Positions 7,152-15,378 of a DNA stretch of 64,000 nucleotides are shown here, one piece after another. Under the pieces are notes generated by a model, which saw only the letters and a list, made by a program, of their open reading frames with translations, was not told where the DNA came from and made no database searches. The first letter of the stretch is position 1, and each line of letters opens with the position of its first letter. The DNA lies in NCBI RefSeq assembly GCF_039613825.1, contig NZ_CP154826.1, forward strand, positions 620,001-684,000, given 5' to 3'. The position numbers and the translations under genes were made by a program. This DNA is from Diaminobutyricibacter sp. McL0608. Lineage in GTDB: Bacteria > Actinomycetota > Actinomycetes > Actinomycetales > Microbacteriaceae.

Positions 7152-8939
7152 ATGAACCGCACCGAGTCGAAGATCCTGGATCCGAACGATCTCGAGTTCG
7201 TCCTGTACGACTGGCTGAAGGTGGACGAGCTCACCTCGCTCCCGCGCTATGCCGAGCACAGCCGCGAGACCTTCGATGAGGTCATCGACCTCACACGCAG
7301 GATCGCGGAAGAGTACTTCCAGCCGCACAGCCGGACCTCGGACCTCGACGAGCCGCACTTGGTCGACGGAGCGGTGCGGATCGTCGAAGACGTCAAGACC
7401 GCGCTCGACGCCTTCGCCGGGGCCGGCCTGATCAGCGCGACGATGGACGAGCAGGTCGGCGGGTTCCAGCTGCCCCACGTGGTCTATCGGGCTGCGTCGA
7501 TGTGGCTGCAGGCCGCGAACATCGGCACCTCCGCGTATCCCTTGCTGACGACGGCGGCCGCCAACCTCATCCGCGCCTACGCGGATCCCGAACTGGTCGA
7601 GCGGTATCTCCCGCCGATGGCGGACGGGCGTTGGTTCGGCACCATGAACCTCTCGGAGCCCGGTGTCGGTTCATCGCTGGGCGACCTCGACACCGTGGCT
7701 CAGCGTCAGGAGGACGGAACCTACCGGCTCCGCGGGGAGAAGATGTGGATCTCGGGCGGAGACCACGAGCTCAGCGAGAACATCGTCCATCTCGTGCTCG
7801 CACGCACCGGCGGGGCGGGGACGAGAGGTCTTTCCCTTCTCATCGTGCCGAAATGGCTGGGTGAGCCGGGGGCGCTCACGCAGCGCAACGACGTCTCGCT
7901 CGTCGGCCTGAATCACAAGATGGGCTTTCGCGGGACGGTCAACACCGCCCTGTCCTACGGATCGGGCGCCTACCCGGTCGGGGATGGCAGCGGCGCCGTC
8001 GGCTACCTCATCGGGGAGGAAGGCCACGGTCTGGCCTACATGTTCCACATGATGAACGAGGCGCGGCTCGCGGTCGGTGCATCGGCTGCCGCGCTCGCCG
8101 TGACCGGATACCTGCACGCTCGTGAATACGCGAGGGGCCGGGTTCAAGGCCGTGATCTTGCCGCGAAGGATCCGTCGCTTCCGCCGGTTCCGATCATCCG
8201 GCATCCGGATGTGCGTCGGATGCTGCTGGAGTCGAAGGCCTACGCCGAAGGCTCGGTCGCGCTCGTGCTGTATACGACGCGGCTTCTCGATCTGGCGCAG
8301 ACCAGCGCGGACAGCTCGGCGCGCGCGAACGCCGATCTCCTCGTGGATGTGCTCACTCCCATCGCCAAGAGCTGGCCGTCACAATGGGGGGTGGAGGCCG
8401 ATGACCTCGCCATCCAGATCCACGGCGGTAGCGGGTATGTGCGCGACTTCCCGGTCGAACAGTTCTATCGCGACAACCGGCTCAACGACATTCACGAGGG
8501 GACTCACGGCATCCACGCGCTCGATCTGCTGGGCCGCAAAGTGCGGCTCGCTGACGGCGCCGGGCTCGCCCTGCTGGTGGACGCGATGACGGATACGGCG
8601 CGTCGGGCGGATGCGCTGGGAAGCGATCTCGCGCCCCTGCTCGCGGTTCGCGTCGCGCGGCTCGTGGACGTCACTCGTGCGTTGTGGGCCGACGGCGACC
8701 CTGTGAGCGCGCTGGCCAATGCGAGCGAGTATCTCGACGCCGCGGGCGATCTGGTCGTCGCGTGGCTCCTGCTCGACCAGGTGCTGGCTGTTCAGGGCAG
8801 GACGGATCAGTTCGCCGAAGGCAAGCGGCTCACGACCCGATTCTTCTTCCTGCACGTGCTGCCGCGGGTCGACGCGCAACTCGATCTGCTCGCTTCGGGC
8901 GACCGGATGCTCGCCGACCTCGACGAATCCCTTATTTAG
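7152..8939 (+). CDS. Large acyl-CoA dehydrogenase, DmdC-like, with extra C-terminal domain
   Basis: 595 residues, longer than ordinary acyl-CoA dehydrogenases (about 390). The core shows MNLSEPGVGSSLGDLDT in place of the usual TEPxAGSD loop, MGFRGTVNTALSYG, and NDIHEGTHGIHALDLLGRKV with the catalytic-region glutamate. About 120 further residues form a helical C-terminal domain (LADGAGLALLVDAMTDTARRAD onward), as in the subfamily that includes 3-methylmercaptopropionyl-CoA dehydrogenase. ATG 7152 follows the cytochrome gene by two bases, so it belongs to the ETF operon. Substrate is unknown; DMSP-derived or aryl/branched acyl-CoA esters are possible from family knowledge. Confidence 0.85.
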   Translation: MNRTESKILDPNDLEFVLYDWLKVDELTSLPRYAEHSRETFDEVIDLTRRIAEEYFQPHSRTSDLDEPHLVDGAVRIVEDVKTALDAFAGAGLISATMDEQVGGFQLPHVVYRAASMWLQAANIGTSAYPLLTTAAANLIRAYADPELVERYLPPMADGRWFGTMNLSEPGVGSSLGDLDTVAQRQEDGTYRLRGEKMWISGGDHELSENIVHLVLARTGGAGTRGLSLLIVPKWLGEPGALTQRNDVSLVGLNHKMGFRGTVNTALSYGSGAYPVGDGSGAVGYLIGEEGHGLAYMFHMMNEARLAVGASAAALAVTGYLHAREYARGRVQGRDLAAKDPSLPPVPIIRHPDVRRMLLESKAYAEGSVALVLYTTRLLDLAQTSADSSARANADLLVDVLTPIAKSWPSQWGVEADDLAIQIHGGSGYVRDFPVEQFYRDNRLNDIHEGTHGIHALDLLGRKVRLADGAGLALLVDAMTDTARRADALGSDLAPLLAVRVARLVDVTRALWADGDPVSALANASEYLDAAGDLVVAWLLLDQVLAVQGRTDQFAEGKRLTTRFFFLHVLPRVDAQLDLLASGDRMLADLDESLI

Positions 8940-8947
8940 AGCTGTGC

Positions 8948-9154
8948 TCAGGGCGTTCGGCGCCGGCGGCTCCGAGCGACGGCTATCCCGATCAGCACCA
9001 GGCCGACCACGAGGATGATCGGACCCACGACGGCCCAGAAGGAGGATCCGCTCATCGCCGACCCGGGCAGAACGTTGAACCCCTGCAGAGTCCACACCAA
9101 CCCGGCTCCGCTCAGGATCACCCCGGGCACGAGAAAGGGCCAGATGCGCTTCAC
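8948..9154 (-). CDS. Small two-TM membrane protein (68 aa)
   Basis: A 68-residue protein with two hydrophobic helices (WPFLVPGVILSGAGLVWTLQGF and FWAVVGPIILVVGLVLIGIAVA) joined by a short Gly/Ser loop and ending in a basic SRRRRTP tail, so both ends are probably cytosolic. Similar small proteins are common and uncharacterised in actinobacteria. It converges on the acyl-CoA dehydrogenase, eight bases from its stop. The length, clean membrane topology and absence of a competing gene support it as real. No function can be assigned. Confidence 0.7.
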   Translation of the reverse strand: MKRIWPFLVPGVILSGAGLVWTLQGFNVLPGSAMSGSSFWAVVGPIILVVGLVLIGIAVARSRRRRTP

Positions 9155-9228
9155 ACGTCACAGCCTACGTCTGTGGTCACTCTGATCAGAAGACGAGCAC
9201 GGTGGAAACCTGAACTGATTGGCCTGTG

Positions 9229-9572
9229 ATGCACCTCATCCGCTACACCGATCCCGTCGGCGGCACCGCGACGCTGGCCGTGACTGATGACGACCCGATC
9301 GGGATCCGGGAGGATTCATCCTTCCCGAGGGCGACGTCCTCTGGCGTGCCGAGGGCAGCACGTCACGGATGCGCCGGACGTTCGACGAATTGGTCGGCTG
9401 GGTGTTCCGAGGTCAGGAGCGCGCGGATGGCGTTGTGCTCTCCACCGGGACGATGCTGGTGCCCGACCTCGAGACGACCCTCGAGGACGGAGATGTCGTC
9501 GTCATCGAGATCGATGGAGTGGGAGCGATGAGCAACGTCGTCCAGCGTGCAGTGGCGTCTCTCACGGCATAG
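9229..9572 (+). pseudogene. Remnant of a fumarylacetoacetate-hydrolase-family gene
   Basis: The first frame reads MHLIRYTDPVGGTATLAV and is lost soon after; another frame (from about 9312, overlapping ATG 9369) reads FILPEGDVLWRAEGSTS-RMRRTFDELVGWVFRGQ, then VVLSTGTMLVPDLETTLEDGDVVVIEIDGVGAMSN. The second part is the C-terminal signature of the FAH superfamily (GAxLxTGTxxVPxxxxTLxxGDxVxI). Family members are 220-330 residues; only about 110 codons remain in two frames, so most of the metal-binding core is deleted. A product from ATG 9369 (67 aa) would not be a functional enzyme. Confidence 0.6.
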
Positions 9573-9627
9573 ACCCGTCCGCGTGTCGCGAGTCGTTCGC
9601 GCGCGAGGTGGAGCGCGACGCCGCGCG

Positions 9628-10575
9628 CTACGTTGCGCCCAATGCTGCTGAAAGCGTCGCCGCGTATCGTTCTGGGTCGGCCTGCAGCGCCACCAGAGCG
9701 TTCGGGGACTCGGGTGACCACGGCCGGTCGTCGACGACCAGTTCGCCGACGGAGCGGGTGCCGTGCGTCTCGACGTGAGCGGAGCGTCGTGCTGATGAGG
9801 TGATCACGGCCGGGTCGATGAGGTATGCGATGCAGAGCGCGTCGTGCACGGGAGTCCCCTCGGTCTCGGAAGGAAGCTGGGTTCGGATGCGATGGCGCAC
9901 GAACGAGCTCGTTGCGAGTGCAGAGGGCGTGCCGATTCCGTCGAAAGCGTCGCAGTGCCTGAGCGTGATCGGGGCGGAATGCGTGGCCTCGAGCGGCACG
10001 ATGGTCACGTCGGGAATACCGGCGCTCAGCACTGCTTCGGCGGCTTCGGGGTCGGCCCAGAAGTTGAATTCGGCAGCCGCCGTCACGTTGCCACCCCGGA
10101 CAGCGCCGCCCATCACAATGAGTCTCGGGATGCGGGAAATGATCCGCGGATCGGCCGCAATCACTGCGGCGAGGTTCGTGAGCGGGCCGGTGGCGACGAG
10201 AACGAGGTCCGACCCACGTTCACTCAGATACGTGTCGATGAGAAAGTCCACCGCGGACTCGCTGCGCTGCACCGTCCTGGCAACCGGCAGGTCGAGTTCG
10301 AACACCTGGAACTCAGGGTTGCCGGCGTTGAGCACGTCACGTGGAATCGGAAAGTCCGGCCTCGTCAGGGGTCGGTCCATTCCGGCGAACACAGGCACGT
10401 CGGCGCCGACGTGATCCAGTACGCGGAGTGTGTTGTCCGTGGTGTTCTCCAGGGGCACGTTGCCGTTGACCGTCGTGACGGCCACGAGTTCGAGCAGGGG
10501 GTGCCCCACGGCCGTCATGATCGCGATCGCGTCATCGGTGCCCGTGTCGCAGTCGAGGATGAGTCGGGTTGTCAC
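9628..10575 (-). CDS. Inosine-uridine-preferring nucleoside hydrolase family protein
   Basis: 315 residues, the normal length. The N-terminus has the calcium-binding signature D8-C-D10-T-G-T-D14-D15, followed by AVTTVNGNVPLENTTDN, LVLVATGPLTNLAAVI and a downstream EFNFWADPEAAEAVL strand, all diagnostic of the IUNH fold. The enzyme cleaves the N-glycosidic bond of ribonucleosides to free base and ribose in the cytosol. The GTG start is preceded by GGAGG. It is the last gene of a three-gene minus-strand operon after an aldo-keto reductase (17-base gap) and a glycosidase-like protein, so the natural substrate may be a plant or fungal N-glycoside rather than a common nucleoside. Confidence 0.92.
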   Translation of the reverse strand: MTTRLILDCDTGTDDAIAIMTAVGHPLLELVAVTTVNGNVPLENTTDNTLRVLDHVGADVPVFAGMDRPLTRPDFPIPRDVLNAGNPEFQVFELDLPVARTVQRSESAVDFLIDTYLSERGSDLVLVATGPLTNLAAVIAADPRIISRIPRLIVMGGAVRGGNVTAAAEFNFWADPEAAEAVLSAGIPDVTIVPLEATHSAPITLRHCDAFDGIGTPSALATSSFVRHRIRTQLPSETEGTPVHDALCIAYLIDPAVITSSARRSAHVETHGTRSVGELVVDDRPWSPESPNALVALQADPERYAATLSAALGAT

Positions 10576-10592
10576 AAAACCTCCGGACCTGA

Positions 10593-11573
10593 TCAGTCAT
10601 GCCCCAGTACCGGGTGCGGTCGGTACTGGGCTTCGAGCTGCTCGCATTCGGCGACGTCGAGCTCGAGGTCCACAGCGGCGATGGCATCAGCGATATGCGC
10701 CGGCTTCGTGGCGCCGACGAGCGGCGCCGTGATTCCGTCCTGATTCATGACCCACGCGAGAGCCACCTGAGCCGGTGGGACTCCACGCGATTCGGCCACG
10801 GCGTTCACGGCGTCGACAACGTCGAAGTCGTCGTCGGTGTAGGTCGCGTCGGCAAGTGGATCGGATGCTCCACGGCTGGTCCCTCCGCGCTCGGCCCGTG
10901 AGCGGGACCCTGTGAGCATCCCCCGTGCGAGAGGGCTGTACGGCAGAACGCCGACGCCCTCGGCTTTGCAGAGCGGGATCATCTCGCGTTCCTCTTCCCG
11001 GTAGAGGAGGTTGTAATGGTTCTGCATCGAAGTGAATTGGGCGAGTCCGGTGTGGCGGGCCGTGTACTGCATTCGGGCGAACTGCCAGGCGAACATGCTG
11101 GACGCACCGAGGTATCTCGCTTTGCCCGAGCGAACGATGTCGTTCAGCGCATCCAATGTTTCCTCGATCGGCACCGCCGGATCGAAGCGGTGGATCTGAA
11201 ACAGGTCGACATGGTCGACGCCCAGTCGTTTCAGGGAGCCGTCGATGGCGGAGAGAAGGTGTTTGCGCGACAACCCACCCGCGTTCGGGCCGTCTCCCAT
11301 GGGGAAGTACGCCTTGGTCGCGAGCACATAATCATCGCGATCGGCGAAGAATTCGGCGAGGAGTCTCCCGGTGACCCGTTCGCTCTCGCCCAGGTCGTAC
11401 ATGTCGGCTGTGTCGAACAGGGTGACGCCCGCCTCGACTGCCGTGCGCACCAGGGGACGTGCCTGGTCGGCATCCAGGTGCCAGGGCCGACGGCTGGTGT
11501 CGCCGTAGCTCATCATCCCCAGGCCGAGTCGCGAGACGACCAGGCCGCTCGAGCCGAGTCGGGAGTATCGCAT
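10593..11573 (-). CDS. Aldo/keto reductase
   Basis: 326 residues from ATG 11573; the frame is open upstream but that part overlaps the preceding gene. It is an (alpha/beta)8 NADPH oxidoreductase: FDTADMYDLGESERVTG carries the catalytic Asp and Tyr, LATKAY the catalytic Lys, and DLFQIHRFDP the His. The late LGATKPAHIADAI segment matches the cofactor-binding end. The subfamily is the one with YgdS/IolS-type proteins acting on sugars and small aldehydes. The start lies two bases after the stop of the glycosidase-like gene, so it is translationally coupled and probably acts on the released sugar. Confidence 0.92.
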   Translation of the reverse strand: MRYSRLGSSGLVVSRLGLGMMSYGDTSRRPWHLDADQARPLVRTAVEAGVTLFDTADMYDLGESERVTGRLLAEFFADRDDYVLATKAYFPMGDGPNAGGLSRKHLLSAIDGSLKRLGVDHVDLFQIHRFDPAVPIEETLDALNDIVRSGKARYLGASSMFAWQFARMQYTARHTGLAQFTSMQNHYNLLYREEEREMIPLCKAEGVGVLPYSPLARGMLTGSRSRAERGGTSRGASDPLADATYTDDDFDVVDAVNAVAESRGVPPAQVALAWVMNQDGITAPLVGATKPAHIADAIAAVDLELDVAECEQLEAQYRPHPVLGHD

Positions 11574-11575
11574 CG

Positions 11576-13045
11576 TCAGCGCCCCCGTTCGGTCACGAAG
11601 ATCGGGGTCGCGGTCAGTTCGAGCCGGAGCCGTCTGGTTTCGCCGTCCCAGTCCGCAGCGGCGGCGCTCCCGAACACGTCGACTGCGTCGGGTTCGTCGA
11701 ACGGCCACTCGATTCGCATCGGTATCGTCGGCTGTGATTCGTCGAGCGGGTCGTCCTGCTCGGCCCACGCGACGAGCCCCCAACTGTCGTCACCTCTGGT
11801 GACCCGATAGACGTGCGCTGCCGCATCCTGTTCCAACGCGATCCGTTCCACGGATGTCGCACCCCCGAGTCTGGTGGCCATCAGTCGGTGGGTGAGCCCT
11901 TCCGGACGCGTCTCGGCGATGCGCCCGTCGCGGTAGTCCATCAGTGCGAGCGTGCCGAACATCAGGTCCATGATGTTCAGTGGATCCGAGTATCCGCCGA
12001 TCTCCGGCGCCAGGCTCCAGCAGACGAGGGTGTCGATGTCCGTCGACAGGATCAGCACGGCACGCTGTACGAGTTGCCGGCACGCGATGCGATCGCGCAA
12101 CGCGTCCAGGTCAGCCGGCGGATCGTGCATGAACATCCGAAGCGCTGCCGGAAGCGAGTCGGGGTCTGCGTACAGCCCCCGCAGGGCGATGCGGTCGGGA
12201 CTGTCAGCAGTCACCTGTTCGGCGAGCCGGTCGAGGCTCATCGAAGTGCCTTCCGCGTGGTTCGCCGGTTCCAGGGCACCCGCGAAGGCGGCCGCCATCG
12301 TGGCTTCCAGAACAGCGATCGCCTGCGGGAACTCGAACACTGTCGGACCGTTGTATTCGCCGACGATGATGCGACGCTCGCAGCGATGTCGTCTCATCAG
12401 GCCGCGCACCCAGGCCACATTCTCCGGGATCGCATAAGGGTCGCCGTAGAGGTTGAGCGCGAAAGTGTCGAAGTGCTCGCCGTGATCGCGAAGCAACGTC
12501 TCGTACACAGCGCGCGCCGGGCTGTCGGGCGGGCCCGACAGGGCGTCGTAACCGCAGCCGGCGAGCACAACGTGCGCTCGCGGGTCGGATCGGCGGACCG
12601 CCCGAGCAAAATGCTTCAGCTGGTGGCCGTATTCCTCGGCCGTTCCTGCCCAGAGGATTCCCGTGTTGCTCACCTCGTTGTTGCACTGCCAGTAGGCGAT
12701 TCGACCGGCCGCCCGCTGTACGAGCGCTGCGACGAAGCTCTCATAGGCGGTGTCGTCCACGGCGGGGGACTGCGGCTGGAAGTCGGTCGGCTGTCGCGTT
12801 CCCCACGGTGAACTGGAACACACCGTGACCCAGATGCCCATCTGCGCCGGGACCTGATCCAGGAGCGCATCGACGATTCGCCAGTCGTATTCACCCGGTC
12901 TCGGTTCGATCTGCGACCAGTAGAGGTATACCCGAACGAGCTCCGCGCCCAGGCCGGCGGCCTGCGGCGCGAACTCGTCGGGTGGGCCGAACAGCCCGAA
13001 GGAGATGCCTCGGACCAGGCCGAACATCGCCGGTTGTCTCGTCAT
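11576..13045 (-). CDS. Clan GH-A-like TIM-barrel glycoside hydrolase
   Basis: 489 residues with no signal peptide, so cytosolic. The first 320 residues read as a (beta/alpha)8 barrel: LVRVYLYWSQIEPRPGEYDW, then W119-Q-C-N-N-E124 at the end of strand 4 (putative acid/base) and IIVGE230YNG at the end of strand 7 (putative nucleophile). That spacing of an NE motif and a strand-7 Glu is the clan GH-A arrangement (GH5, GH39, GH42 and others). A C-terminal beta-rich part (residues 380-489) looks like an accessory sandwich. I cannot name the family. It heads an operon with an aldo-keto reductase and a nucleoside hydrolase, divergent from a TetR regulator. Confidence 0.7.
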   Translation of the reverse strand: MTRQPAMFGLVRGISFGLFGPPDEFAPQAAGLGAELVRVYLYWSQIEPRPGEYDWRIVDALLDQVPAQMGIWVTVCSSSPWGTRQPTDFQPQSPAVDDTAYESFVAALVQRAAGRIAYWQCNNEVSNTGILWAGTAEEYGHQLKHFARAVRRSDPRAHVVLAGCGYDALSGPPDSPARAVYETLLRDHGEHFDTFALNLYGDPYAIPENVAWVRGLMRRHRCERRIIVGEYNGPTVFEFPQAIAVLEATMAAAFAGALEPANHAEGTSMSLDRLAEQVTADSPDRIALRGLYADPDSLPAALRMFMHDPPADLDALRDRIACRQLVQRAVLILSTDIDTLVCWSLAPEIGGYSDPLNIMDLMFGTLALMDYRDGRIAETRPEGLTHRLMATRLGGATSVERIALEQDAAAHVYRVTRGDDSWGLVAWAEQDDPLDESQPTIPMRIEWPFDEPDAVDVFGSAAAADWDGETRRLRLELTATPIFVTERGR

Positions 13046-13068
13046 CGTTGTTTCCCTCCACGTGGCGT

Positions 13069-13104
13069 GTTTACGTTATAAACTGACAGTTTCTAACATA
13101 AACT
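13069..13104. promoter_or_regulatory. Two operator-like dyads between the glycosidase operon and tetR
   Basis: GTTTA-CGTTA-TAAAC at 13069-13083 and AGTTT-N7-AAACT at 13088-13104 are each perfect dyads containing GTTT/AAAC half sites, placed side by side in the 65-base divergent intergenic region. On the plus strand TTTACG (13070) and TAACAT (13094-13099) are spaced 18 bases and could be -35/-10 elements, with transcription beginning at or just before ATG 13111. The adjacent TetR protein is the obvious candidate ligand-controlled repressor of both directions. Confidence 0.6.
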
Positions 13105-13110
13105 GGATGC

Positions 13111-13830
13111 ATGTCAACCGATGCGCTCGAAACGATCTGGCTTGCCCGTGAGGAGAACCCGTCGCGCGCGCCGCTGAGTCGTGACGAGATCGTGTCGGCT
13201 GCGATACGGGTCGCCGATCACGCGGGCGCGTCCGGCCTGACGATGTCGGCGGTCGCGAAAGACCTCGGCGACTTCAGTGCGATGGCGCTCTACCGTCATG
13301 TGCTGAGCAAAGACGGGCTCATCGATCTCATGCTCGACCGGGCGATCGGCGAGGTCGCCCTGCCCCCGCACGAGTCGCCTGCGGGCTGGCAGTCGGCCCT
13401 GCGCACGCTCGCGCTCGAGACCTGGTCGATGGCTCGCCGGCACCCCTGGTATGCACAGCTGGTTCAGACCAGGCCCCCGTTGGGGCCGAACACGATGAGG
13501 CGCACGGAATACGCTCTGCGCATCCTTGTCGGAGCGGGTCTCGATGTGGATGAATCGCTCAGCTCACTCGAGCTGGTGGACCTTCACGTGTTCGCACGCG
13601 CGAATGCGGCCGCCCAGCAGGAGCGGATGGCCGCCCTCAACGGCGTCGAGCGGACGGATGACTTCGTCGACACGGTCAAGCGACTCTCCCAGACCCTGGC
13701 GCCGGCGGAGGAGTATCCGCTGCTCGCCCAGTGGATGCAGTCGCCGACCATCCGCTCCGAGCAGGAGCAGTTGGAGCGCGCCGTCGACTACCTCCTGGCC
13801 GGCATCGCGGGTCGCATCCCTGCCCGCTGA
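13111..13830 (+). CDS. TetR/AcrR-family transcriptional regulator with TetR C-terminal domain
   Basis: 239 residues. The DNA-binding domain at about residues 23-70 contains IVSAAIRVADHAGASGLTMSAVAKDLGDFSAMALYRHVLSKDGLIDLML, the usual three-helix TetR pattern with SAMALYRHV as recognition helix. The rest is the helical ligand and dimerisation domain (WYAQLVQTRPPLGPNTMRRTEYALRIL), as in TetR_C proteins. The ATG lies six bases after the second dyad, which leaves little room for a ribosome-binding site, so the mRNA may be leaderless. It probably controls itself and the divergent glycosidase/aldo-keto reductase/nucleoside hydrolase operon; the inducer is unknown. Confidence 0.9.
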   Translation: MSTDALETIWLAREENPSRAPLSRDEIVSAAIRVADHAGASGLTMSAVAKDLGDFSAMALYRHVLSKDGLIDLMLDRAIGEVALPPHESPAGWQSALRTLALETWSMARRHPWYAQLVQTRPPLGPNTMRRTEYALRILVGAGLDVDESLSSLELVDLHVFARANAAAQQERMAALNGVERTDDFVDTVKRLSQTLAPAEEYPLLAQWMQSPTIRSEQEQLERAVDYLLAGIAGRIPAR

Positions 13831-13842
13831 AACCGCGGCACG

Positions 13843-14318
13843 TCAGAAGACGAGCCTTCCGACCAGGAAGCTGACGACCAGGGTGCCGACGCCAACGGTG
13901 AGTGTGCGTACGATCATCCGCCACGCGGCTGTTCCACCTGATCGCGCAACGATGATCGAGGTGAGCGTCAACGAGACGACGACTGCCAGCAGGATCGCCC
14001 AGGCTTCGACGGAGCCGGGCACCAGCACCGTGATGATGAGGGGGATCGCGGCGCCCGCGATGAAAGCGATCCCTGCCCCGGTTCCGCCCAATGCCGGCGC
14101 TGAGCGCGACATGATCTCCACGATTCCGTGCTCGGACTCGAGCTGGGCCGCCAATGCGTCACCTGCCATCAGCTGTTCGGCGACCTCGCGCCCGCGCCGG
14201 CGAAACCCTCGAGAACGCCGGCCGCCGCAACGATCCCGTCGTTCGCATCGACCATCCACGATCGCAACGCTGTCGGGTCTGAGACTGCGAGGCGAAGCCG
14301 CTGAAGAAACGTGGGCAC
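13843..14318 (-). pseudogene. VIT/CCC1-family transporter broken by internal deletion and frameshift
   Basis: Reading from GTG 14318, one frame gives LRSWMVDANDGIVAAAGVLEGFAGAGA and then stops (TGA near 14180). The next frame picks up REVAEQLMAGDALAAQLESEHGIVEIMS and runs through four hydrophobic stretches (GTGAGIAFIAGAAIPLIITVLV, AWAILLAVVVSLTLTSIIVA, MIVRTLTVGVGTLVVSFLVG). Both parts match consecutive but non-adjacent parts of VIT1/CCC1 iron-manganese transporters, whose usual length is about 230-240 residues. Some 60-70 codons between the first helix and the cytosolic metal-binding helices appear to be missing. A product from an upstream ATG at 14376 would keep the C-terminal helices behind a nonsense Arg-rich leader. 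Confidence 0.65.
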
Positions 14319-14377
14319 GCGCCATATTCCCATCTGGCGGGGCAGACATTCGCAGAGCCATGCCGCGCGCGTGCAAA

Positions 14378-14407
14378 GGCCCCGGGATCTCGCGCGATCC
14401 CGGGGCC
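14378..14407 (-). terminator. Strong bidirectional hairpin terminating the 12-gene peptide operon
   Basis: GGCCCCGGGATC (14378-14389) pairs perfectly with GATCCCGGGGCC (14396-14407) around a six-base loop, giving a 12-bp GC-rich stem. It lies 20 bases beyond the stop of the PanE-like gene, the last gene of the minus-strand operon. No clear U-tract follows, as is common for actinobacterial terminators. Confidence 0.8.
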
Positions 14408-14427
14408 GTGACGCCGTTCGCTATTGC

Positions 14428-15378
14428 TCAGCCGCGAGCGGCGACGAACTCCGCGAGCTCATCGAGATTGGCGACCTCGCACACACGCTTGCCGTCTTCG
14501 ATGTCGTGGATGATGTCCCCGACCTTGCGGAAGATCGGCCCGCTGACGTCGCGGAGCATCTCGTCGATCTCGGTCTTGCGTTTGCGCACTGTGAGGTCAC
14601 GGTAGATACCGCTGTGGCTCTTCGCGCTGCGCCGGTTGAAGGCGGCCAGCCGGTCGAGCGACCCCTCGAGGTCGTCGGGCACGAACCCGTCGAAGCTCTC
14701 GACCCGCACGGGCGCCTGGGCGAGCACTTCCGAGGCGATCGCGATCATGACCGGCCGGTACGTCGGGTGCTCGAGAGACTCGGCGATGGACAGGTCGGAG
14801 ACGGCGCCGGCCCAGAGCATCGAGCCGTAGGCCTCTTTTCCCCAGAGGTAGCCGAGCACGTTGTCCGTGGCCTCGGCATACGGCAGCGCATCCGCCAGTT
14901 CCTGCACGCGCGGCGTGATCGTGCCGCCCGCGAGCTCGCCGACGCGGAACGTGGCGATGTTGCCCTGCATGATGCGACCAGGGCCCATGACGTCTGCACC
15001 GAAGTTGACGAAGCTGGACACCACGCGGTGAGCCCCGAGGGCTTCGGTGAGGATGTCGGCGGTGAGGCCGTTCTGCACGGTGAGCACGTAGCCGTCCGGC
15101 GCGAGCCTCGGGGCGAGCAGGTCGGCCACCGAGCGCGTGTGGTGGCTTTTGACGGCGACGATGGCGCGATCGATCACGTCGGGCAACTCGTGGGGGAGTA
15201 TCGCGGGGACGCGCACGGTCACGGCATTCACCGGGCCCTCGATCGAGAGCCCGATCGCGTTGATGGCGGCGACGTGGGCTTCGTCCGCGTCGCACAGGGT
15301 GACGTCGTGGCCGTCGAGTGTCATGAGAGCGCCGAGCGTTCCACCGATCGCGCCGGCGCCGATGATGTAGAGCTTCAT
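14428..15378 (-). CDS. Ketopantoate reductase (PanE/ApbA)-family NADP oxidoreductase, atypical active site
   Basis: 316 residues from ATG 15378. GAGAIGG at residues 7-13 starts the Rossmann fold, VAVKSHHT and VLTVQNGL follow as in 2-dehydropantoate 2-reductases, and the C-terminal domain is helical. The family's catalytic helix normally reads W-x-K-x-x-x-N-x-x-x-N; here it is LWGKEAYGSMLWAGAVSD, so the lysine is kept but both asparagines are replaced. It may therefore reduce another 2-oxo acid, or form an opine-like product, rather than make pantoate. The ATG overlaps the stop of the alpha/beta hydrolase. As last gene of a peptide-use operon it may act on keto acids derived from amino acids. 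Confidence 0.8.
   Translation of the reverse strand: MKLYIIGAGAIGGTLGALMTLDGHDVTLCDADEAHVAAINAIGLSIEGPVNAVTVRVPAILPHELPDVIDRAIVAVKSHHTRSVADLLAPRLAPDGYVLTVQNGLTADILTEALGAHRVVSSFVNFGADVMGPGRIMQGNIATFRVGELAGGTITPRVQELADALPYAEATDNVLGYLWGKEAYGSMLWAGAVSDLSIAESLEHPTYRPVMIAIASEVLAQAPVRVESFDGFVPDDLEGSLDRLAAFNRRSAKSHSGIYRDLTVRKRKTEIDEMLRDVSGPIFRKVGDIIHDIEDGKRVCEVANLDELAEFVAARG

Noticed and set aside
11574-11783. Longer start for the aldo/keto reductase
   Set aside because: It would add 70 Arg-rich residues inside the glycosidase gene; the family begins at MRYSRLGSSGL.
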